From assembly GCF_003074135.1 (NCBI RefSeq), contig NZ_PPDK01000001.1:1860001-1924000 (forward strand): a stretch of DNA of 64,000 nt. Direction: 5' to 3'. Source of the stretch: Euzebya tangerina. GTDB lineage: Bacteria; Actinomycetota; Nitriliruptoria; Euzebyales; Euzebyaceae. A model generated the notes under the pieces. It ran no database searches. It was not told where the DNA came from and was given only the letters and a program-made list of their open reading frames with translations. Shown here piece by piece: positions 42,302 to 50,317 of the stretch. The translations under genes and the position numbers were made by a program. Every line of letters begins with the position of its first letter. The stretch's first letter is position 1.

Positions 42302-43234
42302 CTACGCAGACGGCTGGAGACCAGCGGCCTGCCCACGGCCCGCAACGACTTGAGCCATCTTCGCCGAGGCCTCGTCGATCATGACGTCCCCGAACATCAG
42401 CGCTCCGGTCCCCTCCGCGCCCGTCGCGCGGTCGTAGGCGTCGAGCAACGCCATGGCGTGATCGAACTCCTCCTGGGTCGGACTGAAGACCTCGTTCACG
42501 ACGTCGACCTGCGCTGGGTGGAGCACCCACTTGCCGTCGAACCCCAGCGCCTTGGCCATCTCCGCGACCTCACGGAGGCCGTCACTGTCCTTGATCTTGG
42601 CGTAGGGGCCGTCGATGGCCTGGATGCCGGCGTTGCGGGCGGCGATCAGGATGCGCATCAGCACGGCGTGCCACATGTCGCCGGGGTAGCTCGCCGTCCG
42701 CTCGCCGAGGGTGGTGCCGGGCATCCCGAGGGCCGCGGCCATGTCGCCCGGCCCCAAGATGAGGGTCTCCAGTCGGTCTGACGCGAACGCGATGTCATCG
42801 ATGTTGGTGAGGCCCTGCGCGTCCTCGATCTGAGCCTCCAGACCGATCCGGTGCGGCAACTCGCTCTCGACCTCGACCATGCGGAGGAGATGGTCGACGA
42901 ACTCGATCTGGCCGGGGTTCTGGACCTTGGGGACCATCACGCAGTCGATGTACTCACCAGCGGTCCCGACGACGTCGATGATGTCGCGGTGGCAGAAGTG
43001 CGTGTCGACGGCGTTGACCCTGACGACGACGGTCTTGTCCCCGAACTCGGTGTCCTCCAACGTGGCGATGACGTTGCGCCGCGCCTGCGCCTTCTCTCCT
43101 GGGGCGACGGAGTCCTCGAGGTCGAGGAACACCTCGTCGACGGGGAGGCCGGCGGCCTTGCTCAACATCTTGGGTGAGGAGCCGGGAACGGCCAGGCAGG
43201 TGCGGCGGGGACGCGTGAGCGGAGAGTCGGACAC
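42302..43234 (-). CDS. CoA-ester lyase (HpcH/HpaI/CitE family), possible methylmalyl-CoA lyase
   Basis: The 310-aa TIM-barrel protein contains CLAVPGSSPKMLSKAAGL, VFLDLEDSVAPGEKAQAR (acidic metal ligand), VVRVNAVDT, IGLEAQIEDAQGL (catalytic-type Glu and Asp) and GKWVLHPAQVDVVNEVFSP, all characteristic of the CitE/malyl-CoA lyase group. In the ethylmalonyl-CoA pathway such an enzyme cleaves beta-methylmalyl-CoA to glyoxylate and propionyl-CoA. A citrate-lyase complex is unlikely, since citD and citF are absent. GTG 43234 is chosen because TATCGT lies 6 nt upstream (leaderless) and the protein then begins MSDSPLTRPRR. Confidence 0.85.
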   Translation of the reverse strand: MSDSPLTRPRRTCLAVPGSSPKMLSKAAGLPVDEVFLDLEDSVAPGEKAQARRNVIATLEDTEFGDKTVVVRVNAVDTHFCHRDIIDVVGTAGEYIDCVMVPKVQNPGQIEFVDHLLRMVEVESELPHRIGLEAQIEDAQGLTNIDDIAFASDRLETLILGPGDMAAALGMPGTTLGERTASYPGDMWHAVLMRILIAARNAGIQAIDGPYAKIKDSDGLREVAEMAKALGFDGKWVLHPAQVDVVNEVFSPTQEEFDHAMALLDAYDRATGAEGTGALMFGDVMIDEASAKMAQVVAGRGQAAGLQPSA

Positions 43235-43240
43235 GCGGAC

Positions 43241-43246
43241 ACGATA
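43241..43246 (-). promoter_or_regulatory. Candidate -10 (TATCGT) for a leaderless CoA-lyase transcript
   Basis: TATCGT on the minus strand is followed by 6 nt and the GTG start; no ribosome site is seen. Confidence 0.4.
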
Positions 43247-43267
43247 GTCGCCACGGCCACAGTCACG

Positions 43268-43285
43268 AAACGCGTCACAGCGTTT
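43268..43285. promoter_or_regulatory. 18-bp inverted repeat in the CoA-lyase/DICT divergent gap
   Basis: AAACGC-GTCACA-GCGTTT is a perfect repeat overlapping the expected -35 region of the CoA-lyase promoter and lying 33 bp before the DICT gene. It could repress or activate either gene. Confidence 0.45.
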
Positions 43286-43317
43286 GATGGGCAACACCTC
43301 GGGGATGCTCGTCGCTG

Positions 43318-43854
43318 ATGGATTGGATGCGCAGGCCGAGTGGCGATCCGGCCGACCCGCACGGGGTCGCGGATCTGCTGGCTCGCGCCTGTGGAGCGGT
43401 CGCCACGACCGCCGTCGAGGGGACCCGATTCGTCTTCTCGACCAAGGAGATGCTCCGGGTCAGTCGTGAGATAGAGCAGGCCGCTCTGGTCGAGCCCGCC
43501 GATCCGCTCTACGTCGGGGTCCAGCACGGCCACCGACTCGACGTCCAGGACGAGGTCTACTCGGACTTGATCAACCGGGGGGTCACCGTCTTCGCCTTCG
43601 GCACCGACGAGGGCACCGTCGTCGATGGTGTCCAGTGGGTGAGGGTGCACGACGACGATCGACTGCTGGCTGCGTCATGGTTCCTGGTCCGTGGGGGCTC
43701 CGACGCCCACGCGCTGGTGGGCTTCGAGGTCGGTGAGCCGATCGACGGCGTGCGCCAGTGGGAGGGCTTCGAGTCGCGCGACAGCCGTCTGGTGGACGGG
43801 ATGATCCGTCACCTGGACGCACACCTCGAGGGATCGGCCGCTCGGGCTGGGTAG
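43318..43854 (+). CDS. DICT sensory-domain protein
   Basis: The 178-aa protein matches the DICT domain (found in diguanylate cyclases and two-component systems): FVFSTKEMLRVSREIEQAAL, LYVGVQHGHRLDVQDEVYSDL, VTVFAFGTDEG, DDRLLAASWFLVRGGSDAHALVGFE split over 110-140, and a terminal WEGFESRDSRLVDGMI. It is stand-alone without an output domain. A GGDEF-EAL protein lies about 1.2 kb further on, across a TetR gene, which may be a functional link. Start ATG 43318 is the longest sensible choice; ATG 43327 also fits. Confidence 0.78.
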   Translation: MDWMRRPSGDPADPHGVADLLARACGAVATTAVEGTRFVFSTKEMLRVSREIEQAALVEPADPLYVGVQHGHRLDVQDEVYSDLINRGVTVFAFGTDEGTVVDGVQWVRVHDDDRLLAASWFLVRGGSDAHALVGFEVGEPIDGVRQWEGFESRDSRLVDGMIRHLDAHLEGSAARAG

Positions 43855-43890
43855 ATCCGGGAGTCGCACCCCGTCAGCTGACGCGAACCC

Positions 43891-43930
43891 GTGACTCAGC
43901 GTCGTCAGACGAATACCATTGGTCTAGACG
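43891..43930 (+). promoter_or_regulatory. Promoter and operator-like repeats before the TetR gene
   Basis: GTGACT (43891-43896) and TACCAT (43914-43919) are 17 bp apart. ACCA-T-TGGT overlaps the -10 end and GTCTAGAC, a perfect palindrome, follows it directly before the ATG. This is the usual layout of an autoregulated TetR gene. Confidence 0.4.
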
Positions 43931-44527
43931 ATGGCTGAGGCACCAAGCTCCGCGAAAGGTGCGATGACCCGCGCCAAGCTCCTCCAAGCCGCCGCGGACG
44001 AGTTGATCGAGACCGGGGGATCACTCGAGGTGGCCGCCGTCGCCCGTCGCGCGGAGACCTCCATCGGACTGACCTATCGGTACTTCCACAACAAGGGGGC
44101 CCTGGCGGCTGCTGTGGTGGAGGAGTTCTTCGATCGGCAGAACGAGGCGGTCCTCATGGCCACCATCGACGCCGACGGGTGGCGGGAACGGGAGCGTCGG
44201 CGCATCGAATTGATGGTGGCGTTCCACTACAGCGAGCCCTTGGCCAAGGTGGCCCTGGGTGGCTTGGCCCGTGAACCCGAGGTTGCAGCCGTGATGATGG
44301 AGAAGCAGGCCGGCCAGGCCGCGATCGTGGCGGCGATGTTGGCTCGCGGGCAGGACCTGGGCTTCATCGATCCGAGTCTTGACCCCTCGGTGGCGGGGGC
44401 CATGGTGCTGGGCGCGATTCGCGAAGCGATCCGGGTTGCCCTGGCGGCCGGCGAGCACCTGGACGCGGGTGCGCTGACCGAGCAGATCCTCACCTTCGTC
44501 GACATGGCCACGCGGCTGCGCACGTAG
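43931..44527 (+). CDS. TetR family transcriptional regulator
   Basis: The 198-aa product has the TetR helix-turn-helix at about 15-60: KLLQAAADELIETGG, LEVAAVARRAETSIGLTYRYFHNKGALAAAV split over 30-60. A helical ligand domain follows (EPLAKVALGGLAREPEVAAV; PSVAGAMVLGAIREAIRVAL). No ribosome site is visible and the mRNA leader would be very short. The target gene is not evident; neighbours on both sides (DICT, DUF5317) are possible. Confidence 0.87.
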   Translation: MAEAPSSAKGAMTRAKLLQAAADELIETGGSLEVAAVARRAETSIGLTYRYFHNKGALAAAVVEEFFDRQNEAVLMATIDADGWRERERRRIELMVAFHYSEPLAKVALGGLAREPEVAAVMMEKQAGQAAIVAAMLARGQDLGFIDPSLDPSVAGAMVLGAIREAIRVALAAGEHLDAGALTEQILTFVDMATRLRT

Positions 44528-44528
44528 G

Positions 44529-45101
44529 TCAGGCGGTCTGGCCGATGGTGCTGGACCAGCGCGCGCCGGCCTGATCGGGTTCGACGGGTTGCCGGGCTAG
44601 GAGGTGGAGCATCTCAGCGAGCCCGACCACGAGCATGATGTCGCCGACGCTGAAGACGTTCGACAGGGGCCACGAGGCCGGGATGGCGAACACGTCTCCG
44701 AGGAACCACAGAGGACTGCCTGCCGACACGCTGGAGTTGGCGAACTCGCCGTCCGCGACCAGACCAGCGACGCTCGTGGCCCAGGGTGTGGCTGGCATGA
44801 CCCCACCGTTCATGGTGATCGCCGCCAGGTTGCAGGCGGCCCCGACGGTGATCATGGTCAGCCCCTGGATGGCACGGTTGCGCCACAGGAAGTAGACGAT
44901 CAGGCCATAGGATCCGACGTGCAGCACCAACGGCACCATCTCGAGACCGGCCAGAGGGCCCTCGATCGCCGCGGTCTGGACGACGATGGCGACCAGGGGA
45001 ATCCACGCGGCTTGCAGGCGCAGGGTGGTGACCGCGGCAAGGGATCCGCCGGTCAGCGGGACCGATGCCACGATCAGCAGCGCCAGGACCAGCACGATCA
45101 C
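44529..45101 (-). CDS. DUF5317 integral membrane protein
   Basis: The 190-aa protein has about five hydrophobic segments and the DUF5317 hallmarks NGGVMPATPWA, PLWFLGDVFAIPASWPLSN and VFSVGDIMLVVGLAEML. Its GTG start overlaps the GGDEF-EAL stop by 4 bp (GTGA), so it is translationally coupled to that gene. In other actinobacteria DUF5317 genes also occur with GGDEF/EAL or HD-GYP genes. Function unknown. Confidence 0.8.
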   Translation of the reverse strand: MIVLVLALLIVASVPLTGGSLAAVTTLRLQAAWIPLVAIVVQTAAIEGPLAGLEMVPLVLHVGSYGLIVYFLWRNRAIQGLTMITVGAACNLAAITMNGGVMPATPWATSVAGLVADGEFANSSVSAGSPLWFLGDVFAIPASWPLSNVFSVGDIMLVVGLAEMLHLLARQPVEPDQAGARWSSTIGQTA

Positions 45102-47140
45102 GTCGAGACCGCCGGGTCGGTGTCGGTGAGGTAGATCGGACGCTGGACGCTGGACCGGCCGGCCAGCCACGCGAGGGACTCGCTTGGTCCCATGGGGCGT
45201 GAGATGCCGTAGCCCTGCGCTTGATCACAGCCCGAGCGGGCCAGGAAGTCGAGCGTGGAGGCGTGCTCCACACCCTCAGCGGTGACGATCAGGTCGAAGG
45301 AGTCTGCGATGTCGATCAGGGTGCGGATCATCCGGCGGCCGCGATCGGTGTCGGCATCACGCAGGAAGGAGCGGTCGATCTTCAACCCGTTCACGGGGAA
45401 GTCACGCAGCTTGGCAAGGGACGAGTGACCGGCGCCGAAGTCGTCCAGCGAGACGTTCACGCCGAGGGCGATCAGCTCCGCCAGCGTCTCCATGGAGGCG
45501 TCCGCGTCGGACATCAGTGCGGTCTCGGTGATCTCGAGCGTCAGGTACTCCGCTCGCAGGCCGTATCTCGAGAGCAGCTGACCGACGATCTCCGCGAAGC
45601 CGCCTTCGCTGAGGTTGCGCACGGAGATGTTGACCGACATCCCGACGGGGTACCCGCCGGCGTGCAGCTTCAGCAGGTGCTGAAGCGCGTGGTCCAACAC
45701 GTACTTCGTCAGCGGTGCGATGAGGGGTGTCGTCTCGAGGAAGGGCATGAACTCCGATGGCGGAATCAGCCCTCGCTCGTCGTGGTCCCACCGGATCAGC
45801 GCCTCGAAGCCCGTGACGGCCTCGGTTCGAGCATTGATCAGCGGCTGGTACTGCAGCACCAACTCTTCGCTGGTGAGCGCTGACGCGAGCTCTGCGAACT
45901 TGCCCTGGCGGGAGTTGTCGGCCACGGAGTAGTCAAGTCCAGCGGCCTTGGCGATGTACATGGCCGCGTCGGCAGCACGCGCCAACGAGCCGACCGTGTC
46001 GAGCCCGGGCCCCGAGGCAGCGATCCCGATGGACGCCGTGATCGACAACTCCACGTCCTCGTCGACGTCGTCGGTCGAGATCGGTGCGTCCACGGCCGTG
46101 GTCAGCGACATGGCCAGGGCCTCGACGTCCGCGACATCGCCGACCTCTGGGAGGAGGATGGCGAACTCGTCGCCGCCGAGCCGTGAGACGGTTGCCTCGT
46201 CGGGCAGGACGGCCACGAATCGGGTGGCCATCTCCTGCAACACCGCGTCGCCGACGTGGTGTCCGTAGGTGTCGTTGATCTGCTTGAAGCCGTCGAGGTC
46301 GACCAGCAGGACGGCGACAACACCGCGGTGCGCCGCGGCGTGTTCGAGTGCCGCTTCTGCGTCGTCATCGAACCGACGCCGGTTCGGTAGGCCGGTCAAG
46401 GCGTCGTGGTTGGCGCGGCGCTCTGCCTCAGCCGACCGCTCGATGACACGGGCGATGCCGTAGGCGAGGAGGATGGCCAGTGGCAACAGGACCGGGTGGT
46501 CCTGGCCGATGCCGACCATCACCGGCCCCAGAGGGAGGAGGACTCCGTCCGTGGGCAGGGTGAGGAAGAAGTGGCTGCGAATCGTCGCGATGACATCGCG
46601 CCTGGTGACCAGGGCCACGACGACGTAGACGACGACGCTGCAGACGGTGTAGACCACGGCGCAGGCGAGCGCGATGGTCAGCAGTCCGAGGATCGAGACG
46701 GATCCACCATCGAGGTGTTGGATGTCTCCGAGGCGCAGCACCGCAGTGCCCGCCGCAAGACCCAGGGACAGCATCGAGCCGTTGAAGGCCGACTGTTTGA
46801 TCGGGACCCCTCTGCGGAGGTCGGCGAAGATGGATAGGAGACCGACGAGAACGGCCGCGCCGTAGCCCGGAACGACGAACATCAGGGCGCACGCGTAGGC
46901 GAGCGACACCGTGATGAAGCCGGTCCGGAACCGCATGAGTGGGCGGAACTCCGCTGCCAGGAAGCACCCGGCGAAGAGGACCGCCAAGAAGGCGTTGGTC
47001 GGACGGACTCCCTCGCCCTGGCCGACCATGATGGCCAGCACAGCAACAAGGACTCCGCCGGCGATCACACTGCCGACGTAGGTGTTGAGTTGAGCGAGGG
47101 AGGGTTCATCGTCGGCCGGGATGGGCCGACGAGCGCTCAC
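45098..47140 (-). CDS. Membrane GGDEF-EAL protein (c-di-GMP metabolism)
   Basis: The 680-aa protein has about seven N-terminal membrane segments (20-230), a GGDEF domain with intact LGGDEFAI (322-326 is GGDEF) and an EAL domain with FEALIRW (EAL at 446-448), Asn504 (SVNISV), Glu536 (LEITET), DDFGAG (566-571) and TAEGVEH. Both catalytic sites therefore look complete. The inhibitory RxxD site five residues before GGDEF is missing (PDEA). The GTG start follows the stop of a 29-aa membrane peptide by 4 nt. The DUF5317 gene is coupled at the 3' end. Confidence 0.92.
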   Translation of the reverse strand: MSARRPIPADDEPSLAQLNTYVGSVIAGGVLVAVLAIMVGQGEGVRPTNAFLAVLFAGCFLAAEFRPLMRFRTGFITVSLAYACALMFVVPGYGAAVLVGLLSIFADLRRGVPIKQSAFNGSMLSLGLAAGTAVLRLGDIQHLDGGSVSILGLLTIALACAVVYTVCSVVVYVVVALVTRRDVIATIRSHFFLTLPTDGVLLPLGPVMVGIGQDHPVLLPLAILLAYGIARVIERSAEAERRANHDALTGLPNRRRFDDDAEAALEHAAAHRGVVAVLLVDLDGFKQINDTYGHHVGDAVLQEMATRFVAVLPDEATVSRLGGDEFAILLPEVGDVADVEALAMSLTTAVDAPISTDDVDEDVELSITASIGIAASGPGLDTVGSLARAADAAMYIAKAAGLDYSVADNSRQGKFAELASALTSEELVLQYQPLINARTEAVTGFEALIRWDHDERGLIPPSEFMPFLETTPLIAPLTKYVLDHALQHLLKLHAGGYPVGMSVNISVRNLSEGGFAEIVGQLLSRYGLRAEYLTLEITETALMSDADASMETLAELIALGVNVSLDDFGAGHSSLAKLRDFPVNGLKIDRSFLRDADTDRGRRMIRTLIDIADSFDLIVTAEGVEHASTLDFLARSGCDQAQGYGISRPMGPSESLAWLAGRSSVQRPIYLTDTDPAVST

Positions 47141-47144
47141 CCCC

Positions 47145-47234
47145 CTACCACCACTTGTACGGTGCAGCGGCTACTGCCACGACCGATACGAGCACCATGA
47201 GGTTGAAGAGCATCAACTTTGACCGCGAATTCAT
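47145..47234 (-). CDS. 29-aa membrane peptide preceding the GGDEF-EAL gene
   Basis: From ATG 47234 a short frame encodes MNSRSKLMLFNLMVLVSVVA then VAAAPYKWW. GAGAGGGA lies only 4 nt before the ATG, the best ribosome site in this gap. The peptide has a basic start and one hydrophobic segment ending in two Trp. Its stop is 4 nt before the GTG of the GGDEF-EAL gene, whose own ribosome site is poor, so coupling is probable. No homology is recognised; it could be a regulatory leader or a partner subunit. Confidence 0.6.
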   Translation of the reverse strand: MNSRSKLMLFNLMVLVSVVAVAAAPYKWW

Positions 47235-47328
47235 GAAATCCCTCTCAGATACATCCCGACCTCGACTGCCGAGACCGGTGGTTCACGGCGTGTGGTATCG
47301 GCACGCGATCAGCCAACCTGAGGACATT

Positions 47329-47347
47329 TTCTGAGCGAAGTTCAGAA
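47329..47347. terminator. Short hairpin after the LLM oxidoreductase gene
   Basis: TTCTGA-7 nt-TCAGAA is a perfect 6-bp inverted repeat 9 bp beyond the LLM-gene stop. It may terminate that gene or mark the promoter region of the 29-aa peptide and GGDEF-EAL unit. Confidence 0.35.
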
Positions 47348-47355
47348 CCACTCAC

Positions 47356-48378
47356 TCACAGGGCATCTTGGAGGGGCTCCAGCACCTCAGGTTGCATTGT
47401 CCCGAGGATCATGGTGCCGATTCGCGAGTCCTTCCACGCCTCCAACCGATCCAGAATCCGGTCGAGTGGTCCGACCAGCGCACACTCGTCCACCAGGGCA
47501 TCCGGGACCAACGCGATCGCCTCGGACTTGTTGCCGGCCAGGTACAGGTCCTGGATCTTCCCGGCGGCCTCCTCGAAGCCATACCGACACGCCAGGTCGT
47601 TGTAGAAGTTCTTCTCCTTCGATCCCATGCCGCCGATGTACAGCGCGAACATGGGTCGCAGCATGTCCCGGCAGGCTTCGATGTCATCACCCATGACCAC
47701 CGAGACCGTCGGGGCGATGTCGAAGTCGCTGCCGTCGCGCCCGGCAGCCTCCATGCCCGCATCCAGATTCTCGTTGTAGATGGTCTCGCGCTCAGGGGAG
47801 TAGAAGATCGGCAGCCAGCCGTCGGCGATCTCGGCCGTCAACTGGACGTTCTTCGGTCCGATGGCGGCCAGGTAGATCGGGATGGCCGGCCGGACCGGGT
47901 GGAGGATGGACTTCAGCGGCTTGCCGAGACCTGTCGCGCCCTCGCCGCTGTAGGGGATCTGGTACTCCTCGCCGTCGTGCTCCAGTCGCTCGTCGCGGGC
48001 GATGATCGTCCGCACGATCTCGACGTACTCGCGAGTCCTCGTCAGCGGCTTGCCGTACGGGACCCCGTGCCATCCCTCCACGACCTGCGGGCCGGACAGG
48101 CCCAGCCCGAGGAGCATCCGGCCGCCGCTGAGCGCATCCAGCGTCATGGCGGTCATCGCCGTGTTCGCGGGTGTCCGTGCCGGCATCTGGAAGATCGCCG
48201 AGCCGACCTTGATCCGCTCGGTCTTCGCAGCGGCGTACGCCAGCACGGTTGCGGCGTCGGAGCCGTAGGACTCTGCGGCCCACACCGAGTCGACGCCGAC
48301 CTCGTCCGCGTGCTGGATGAGCGGCATGACATCGCCGATCGAGGATCCGGAGTATCCGATGTTCAGGCCAAGGCGCAT
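47356..48378 (-). CDS. LLM-class F420-dependent oxidoreductase
   Basis: The 340-aa protein is a luciferase-like TIM barrel: [93 protein letters not shown] split along 165-190. These are typical of mycobacterial F420-dependent enzymes (TIGR03559 style). Substrate unknown. It probably shares a promoter with the adenosine deaminase gene (49-bp gap). Confidence 0.87.
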   Translation of the reverse strand: MRLGLNIGYSGSSIGDVMPLIQHADEVGVDSVWAAESYGSDAATVLAYAAAKTERIKVGSAIFQMPARTPANTAMTAMTLDALSGGRMLLGLGLSGPQVVEGWHGVPYGKPLTRTREYVEIVRTIIARDERLEHDGEEYQIPYSGEGATGLGKPLKSILHPVRPAIPIYLAAIGPKNVQLTAEIADGWLPIFYSPERETIYNENLDAGMEAAGRDGSDFDIAPTVSVVMGDDIEACRDMLRPMFALYIGGMGSKEKNFYNDLACRYGFEEAAGKIQDLYLAGNKSEAIALVPDALVDECALVGPLDRILDRLEAWKDSRIGTMILGTMQPEVLEPLQDAL

Positions 48379-48427
48379 GACGGTGTCTTTCGGTCGAGGG
48401 GTCGGGTTGTGCGTCGGGTGGCGGAGC

Positions 48428-49390
48428 CTAGTCCGAGACGTCCACAGCCTCGATGATCTGCTCTCGGGGCATGGCCGCGATGGCGAGGATGTTGGCCCAG
48501 AGCTGCTCGTCGGAGACGCCGCGCTCGTTCACCAACGCGTACTCCTGCCCCAGGTCGGTGTTGAACATGGCGGGGTCATCGGTGTTGATGGAGAAGGCGA
48601 CACCGGCGTCGAGAAGGGCGTCCAACGGGACGTCGTCGGTGTGGTCGACCGCGCCGGTCCTGACGTTGGAGGTGGGGCAGACGTCGAGGCCGATCCCCTC
48701 GTCAGCAAGCCGTGCCAGGAGAGCCGGGTCGCCGGCGGCCCCGATGCCGTGACGGATCCGATCCGGCTTCAGGTGGTCGAGCACCTCCGCCACCCGGGCG
48801 GGGCCGGTGACCTCGCCGGCGTGGGGCACCGAAGCCAGCCCGCCCTCGCGCGCGATCGCGAAGGCGCGGGCGTAGGTCGCCGGCTGCTGCCAGTGCTCGT
48901 TGCCTCCGATGCCGAAGCCGACGATGCCGCGGTCGGAGTACCGGACCGCCCACCGCGCTGTCTCCTCCGCGAGGTCGGGCTCGATGGACCAGAAGATGTC
49001 TGGTGTCAGCCGCATGAGGACACCGTGGGCATCCAAGGCCTGCTGGGCCCCCGCGCAGTAGCCCTCGAAGAGATCCTCGAATGGCACGCCGCGCATGACC
49101 CGTTCGGCCGGTGAGAAGATGGCCTCGACGTAGCGGGCGCCGTGGGACGCCGCTTGTGCCGCGTAGTCCAGGGTGATCTGCTGGAAGTCCTCGGCGGTCT
49201 GCAGGCAGTTCGTCGTCAGGTGCCAGACCTCGATGAAGTGCTCGAAGTCCGTGAACTCGTAGAGCGCTCCGAGTTCCTCGACGGTGTCCACCGGCAGTGG
49301 GCGGTCATTCCGACGTGCGATGTCGAGCAGGACCTGCGGGCGGACAGATCCCTCGAGGTGGATGTGGAGCTCCCCACGTGGTGTGATCAT
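48428..49390 (-). CDS. add: Adenosine deaminase
   Basis: The 320-aa enzyme has the zinc ligands His9/His11 (LHIHLEGS), [11 protein letters not shown] (His and Glu), [19 protein letters not shown] and the catalytic Asp pair [12 protein letters not shown]. It converts adenosine to inosine; adenine deaminases share this fold, but SIN-TDDP and the length fit Add. ATG 49390 follows TACCCT by 11 nt and no ribosome site is visible. Confidence 0.92.
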   Translation of the reverse strand: MITPRGELHIHLEGSVRPQVLLDIARRNDRPLPVDTVEELGALYEFTDFEHFIEVWHLTTNCLQTAEDFQQITLDYAAQAASHGARYVEAIFSPAERVMRGVPFEDLFEGYCAGAQQALDAHGVLMRLTPDIFWSIEPDLAEETARWAVRYSDRGIVGFGIGGNEHWQQPATYARAFAIAREGGLASVPHAGEVTGPARVAEVLDHLKPDRIRHGIGAAGDPALLARLADEGIGLDVCPTSNVRTGAVDHTDDVPLDALLDAGVAFSINTDDPAMFNTDLGQEYALVNERGVSDEQLWANILAIAAMPREQIIEAVDVSD

Positions 49391-49480
49391 CGGCTCGACT
49401 GAGGGTAGCGGACGTGGTGGCCTGTGGCCTCCCTGGTGCGGTTGAGACCCGGCTCGCCGCTCAGATAACGCCGCACGCCG

Positions 49481-49486
49481 TACCCT
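49481..49486 (+). promoter_or_regulatory. Candidate -10 (TACCCT) for a leaderless transcript
   Basis: TACCCT lies 6 nt before the ATG of the CDP-alcohol phosphatidyltransferase gene, with no ribosome site. Confidence 0.4.
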
Positions 49487-49492
49487 TGCGCC

Positions 49493-50317
49493 ATGGTCGG
49501 ACCCGTTGCGCTTGCCCTTGCGCTGGTGGTGCTGGTCATCGTGGCTGTTGTCACTGCCGAACGGCCCACGGTCGTCGTGCCCGACCGCGAGGGCTACTTC
49601 GACAAGTGGCAACCACTGCACGGGGGCGTCGACCCGCGTGCCAACCCCTGGCTGCGCGGCTGGCTGGCGCTGGGCTACCGCGTGGCCCGTCCACTCGCCG
49701 TCTGGGGCGTGAAGCCCGACGTCCTGACCTTCACCTCGACCTGGATCGCCCTGGCCGCGATCGTGGTGGCGACGTACGGGGGTCGTTGGGAGATCCTGGC
49801 CGGATGGCTGATCGTCTTCAGCGGCCTCGGTGACACGCTCGACGGCGCGGTCGCGGTGGCCACCGACCGGACCACAACATGGGGGTACGTGCTGGACTCG
49901 GCCGTCGATCGGCTGAACGACGTGCTCTACCTGGTTGCTGTGTGGATCGTGGGTGGGCCGTTGTGGATCGTGGTCGTGGCCGGCGTCGCGTTCTTCATGC
50001 TTGAGTACGTCCGGGCCCGCGGTCGGAACGCCGGCGGCAGCGAGGTGGGGACCGTCACCGTCGGGGAGCGCGCGCTGCGCGTGATCTGCTGCTCCATCGC
50101 CGTCCACTGGGGTGGGGTCTTCCTCTCGATCGACGAGTTCATCGCGACGCTCCTGATCAGCATCCTGGCCGTCCTCAGCGTGATCGGACTGGCCCAGATC
50201 ATCCTGGCCGTGCGGCGTGACCTGCAGGCCCTCGACCGGGCCCAGGCGGCCGCGCTCAGCGACGAGGCCGCCGCCAACTCAGGCCGCGCCGACCTGTCCG
50301 GCGACGATCTCGGCTGA
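49493..50317 (+). CDS. CDP-alcohol phosphatidyltransferase family protein
   Basis: The 274-aa membrane protein has the family motif in LGDTLDGAVAVATDRTTTWG and YVLDSAVDRLND: D-T-L-D-G-x2-A, then G-x3-D-x3-D, giving all four Asp residues. The conserved Arg after the Ala (AR) is Val here. About six hydrophobic segments surround it. The N-terminal helix (1-22) is extra relative to many members. The alcohol (glycerol-phosphate, inositol-phosphate or other) is unknown. It converges on the crtI-like gene: the two reading frames overlap by 39 bp at their ends. Confidence 0.85.
   Translation: MVGPVALALALVVLVIVAVVTAERPTVVVPDREGYFDKWQPLHGGVDPRANPWLRGWLALGYRVARPLAVWGVKPDVLTFTSTWIALAAIVVATYGGRWEILAGWLIVFSGLGDTLDGAVAVATDRTTTWGYVLDSAVDRLNDVLYLVAVWIVGGPLWIVVVAGVAFFMLEYVRARGRNAGGSEVGTVTVGERALRVICCSIAVHWGGVFLSIDEFIATLLISILAVLSVIGLAQIILAVRRDLQALDRAQAAALSDEAAANSGRADLSGDDLG

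Noticed and set aside
40250-42781. 843-codon plus-strand frame over the nitrilase, aminotransferase and CoA-lyase genes
   Set aside because: It spans three well-recognised minus-strand genes and reads as compositional noise.
42302-43234. Citrate lyase beta subunit
   Set aside because: No alpha or gamma subunit or citG/citX nearby; CoA-ester lyase of the malyl/methylmalyl type is a better fit.
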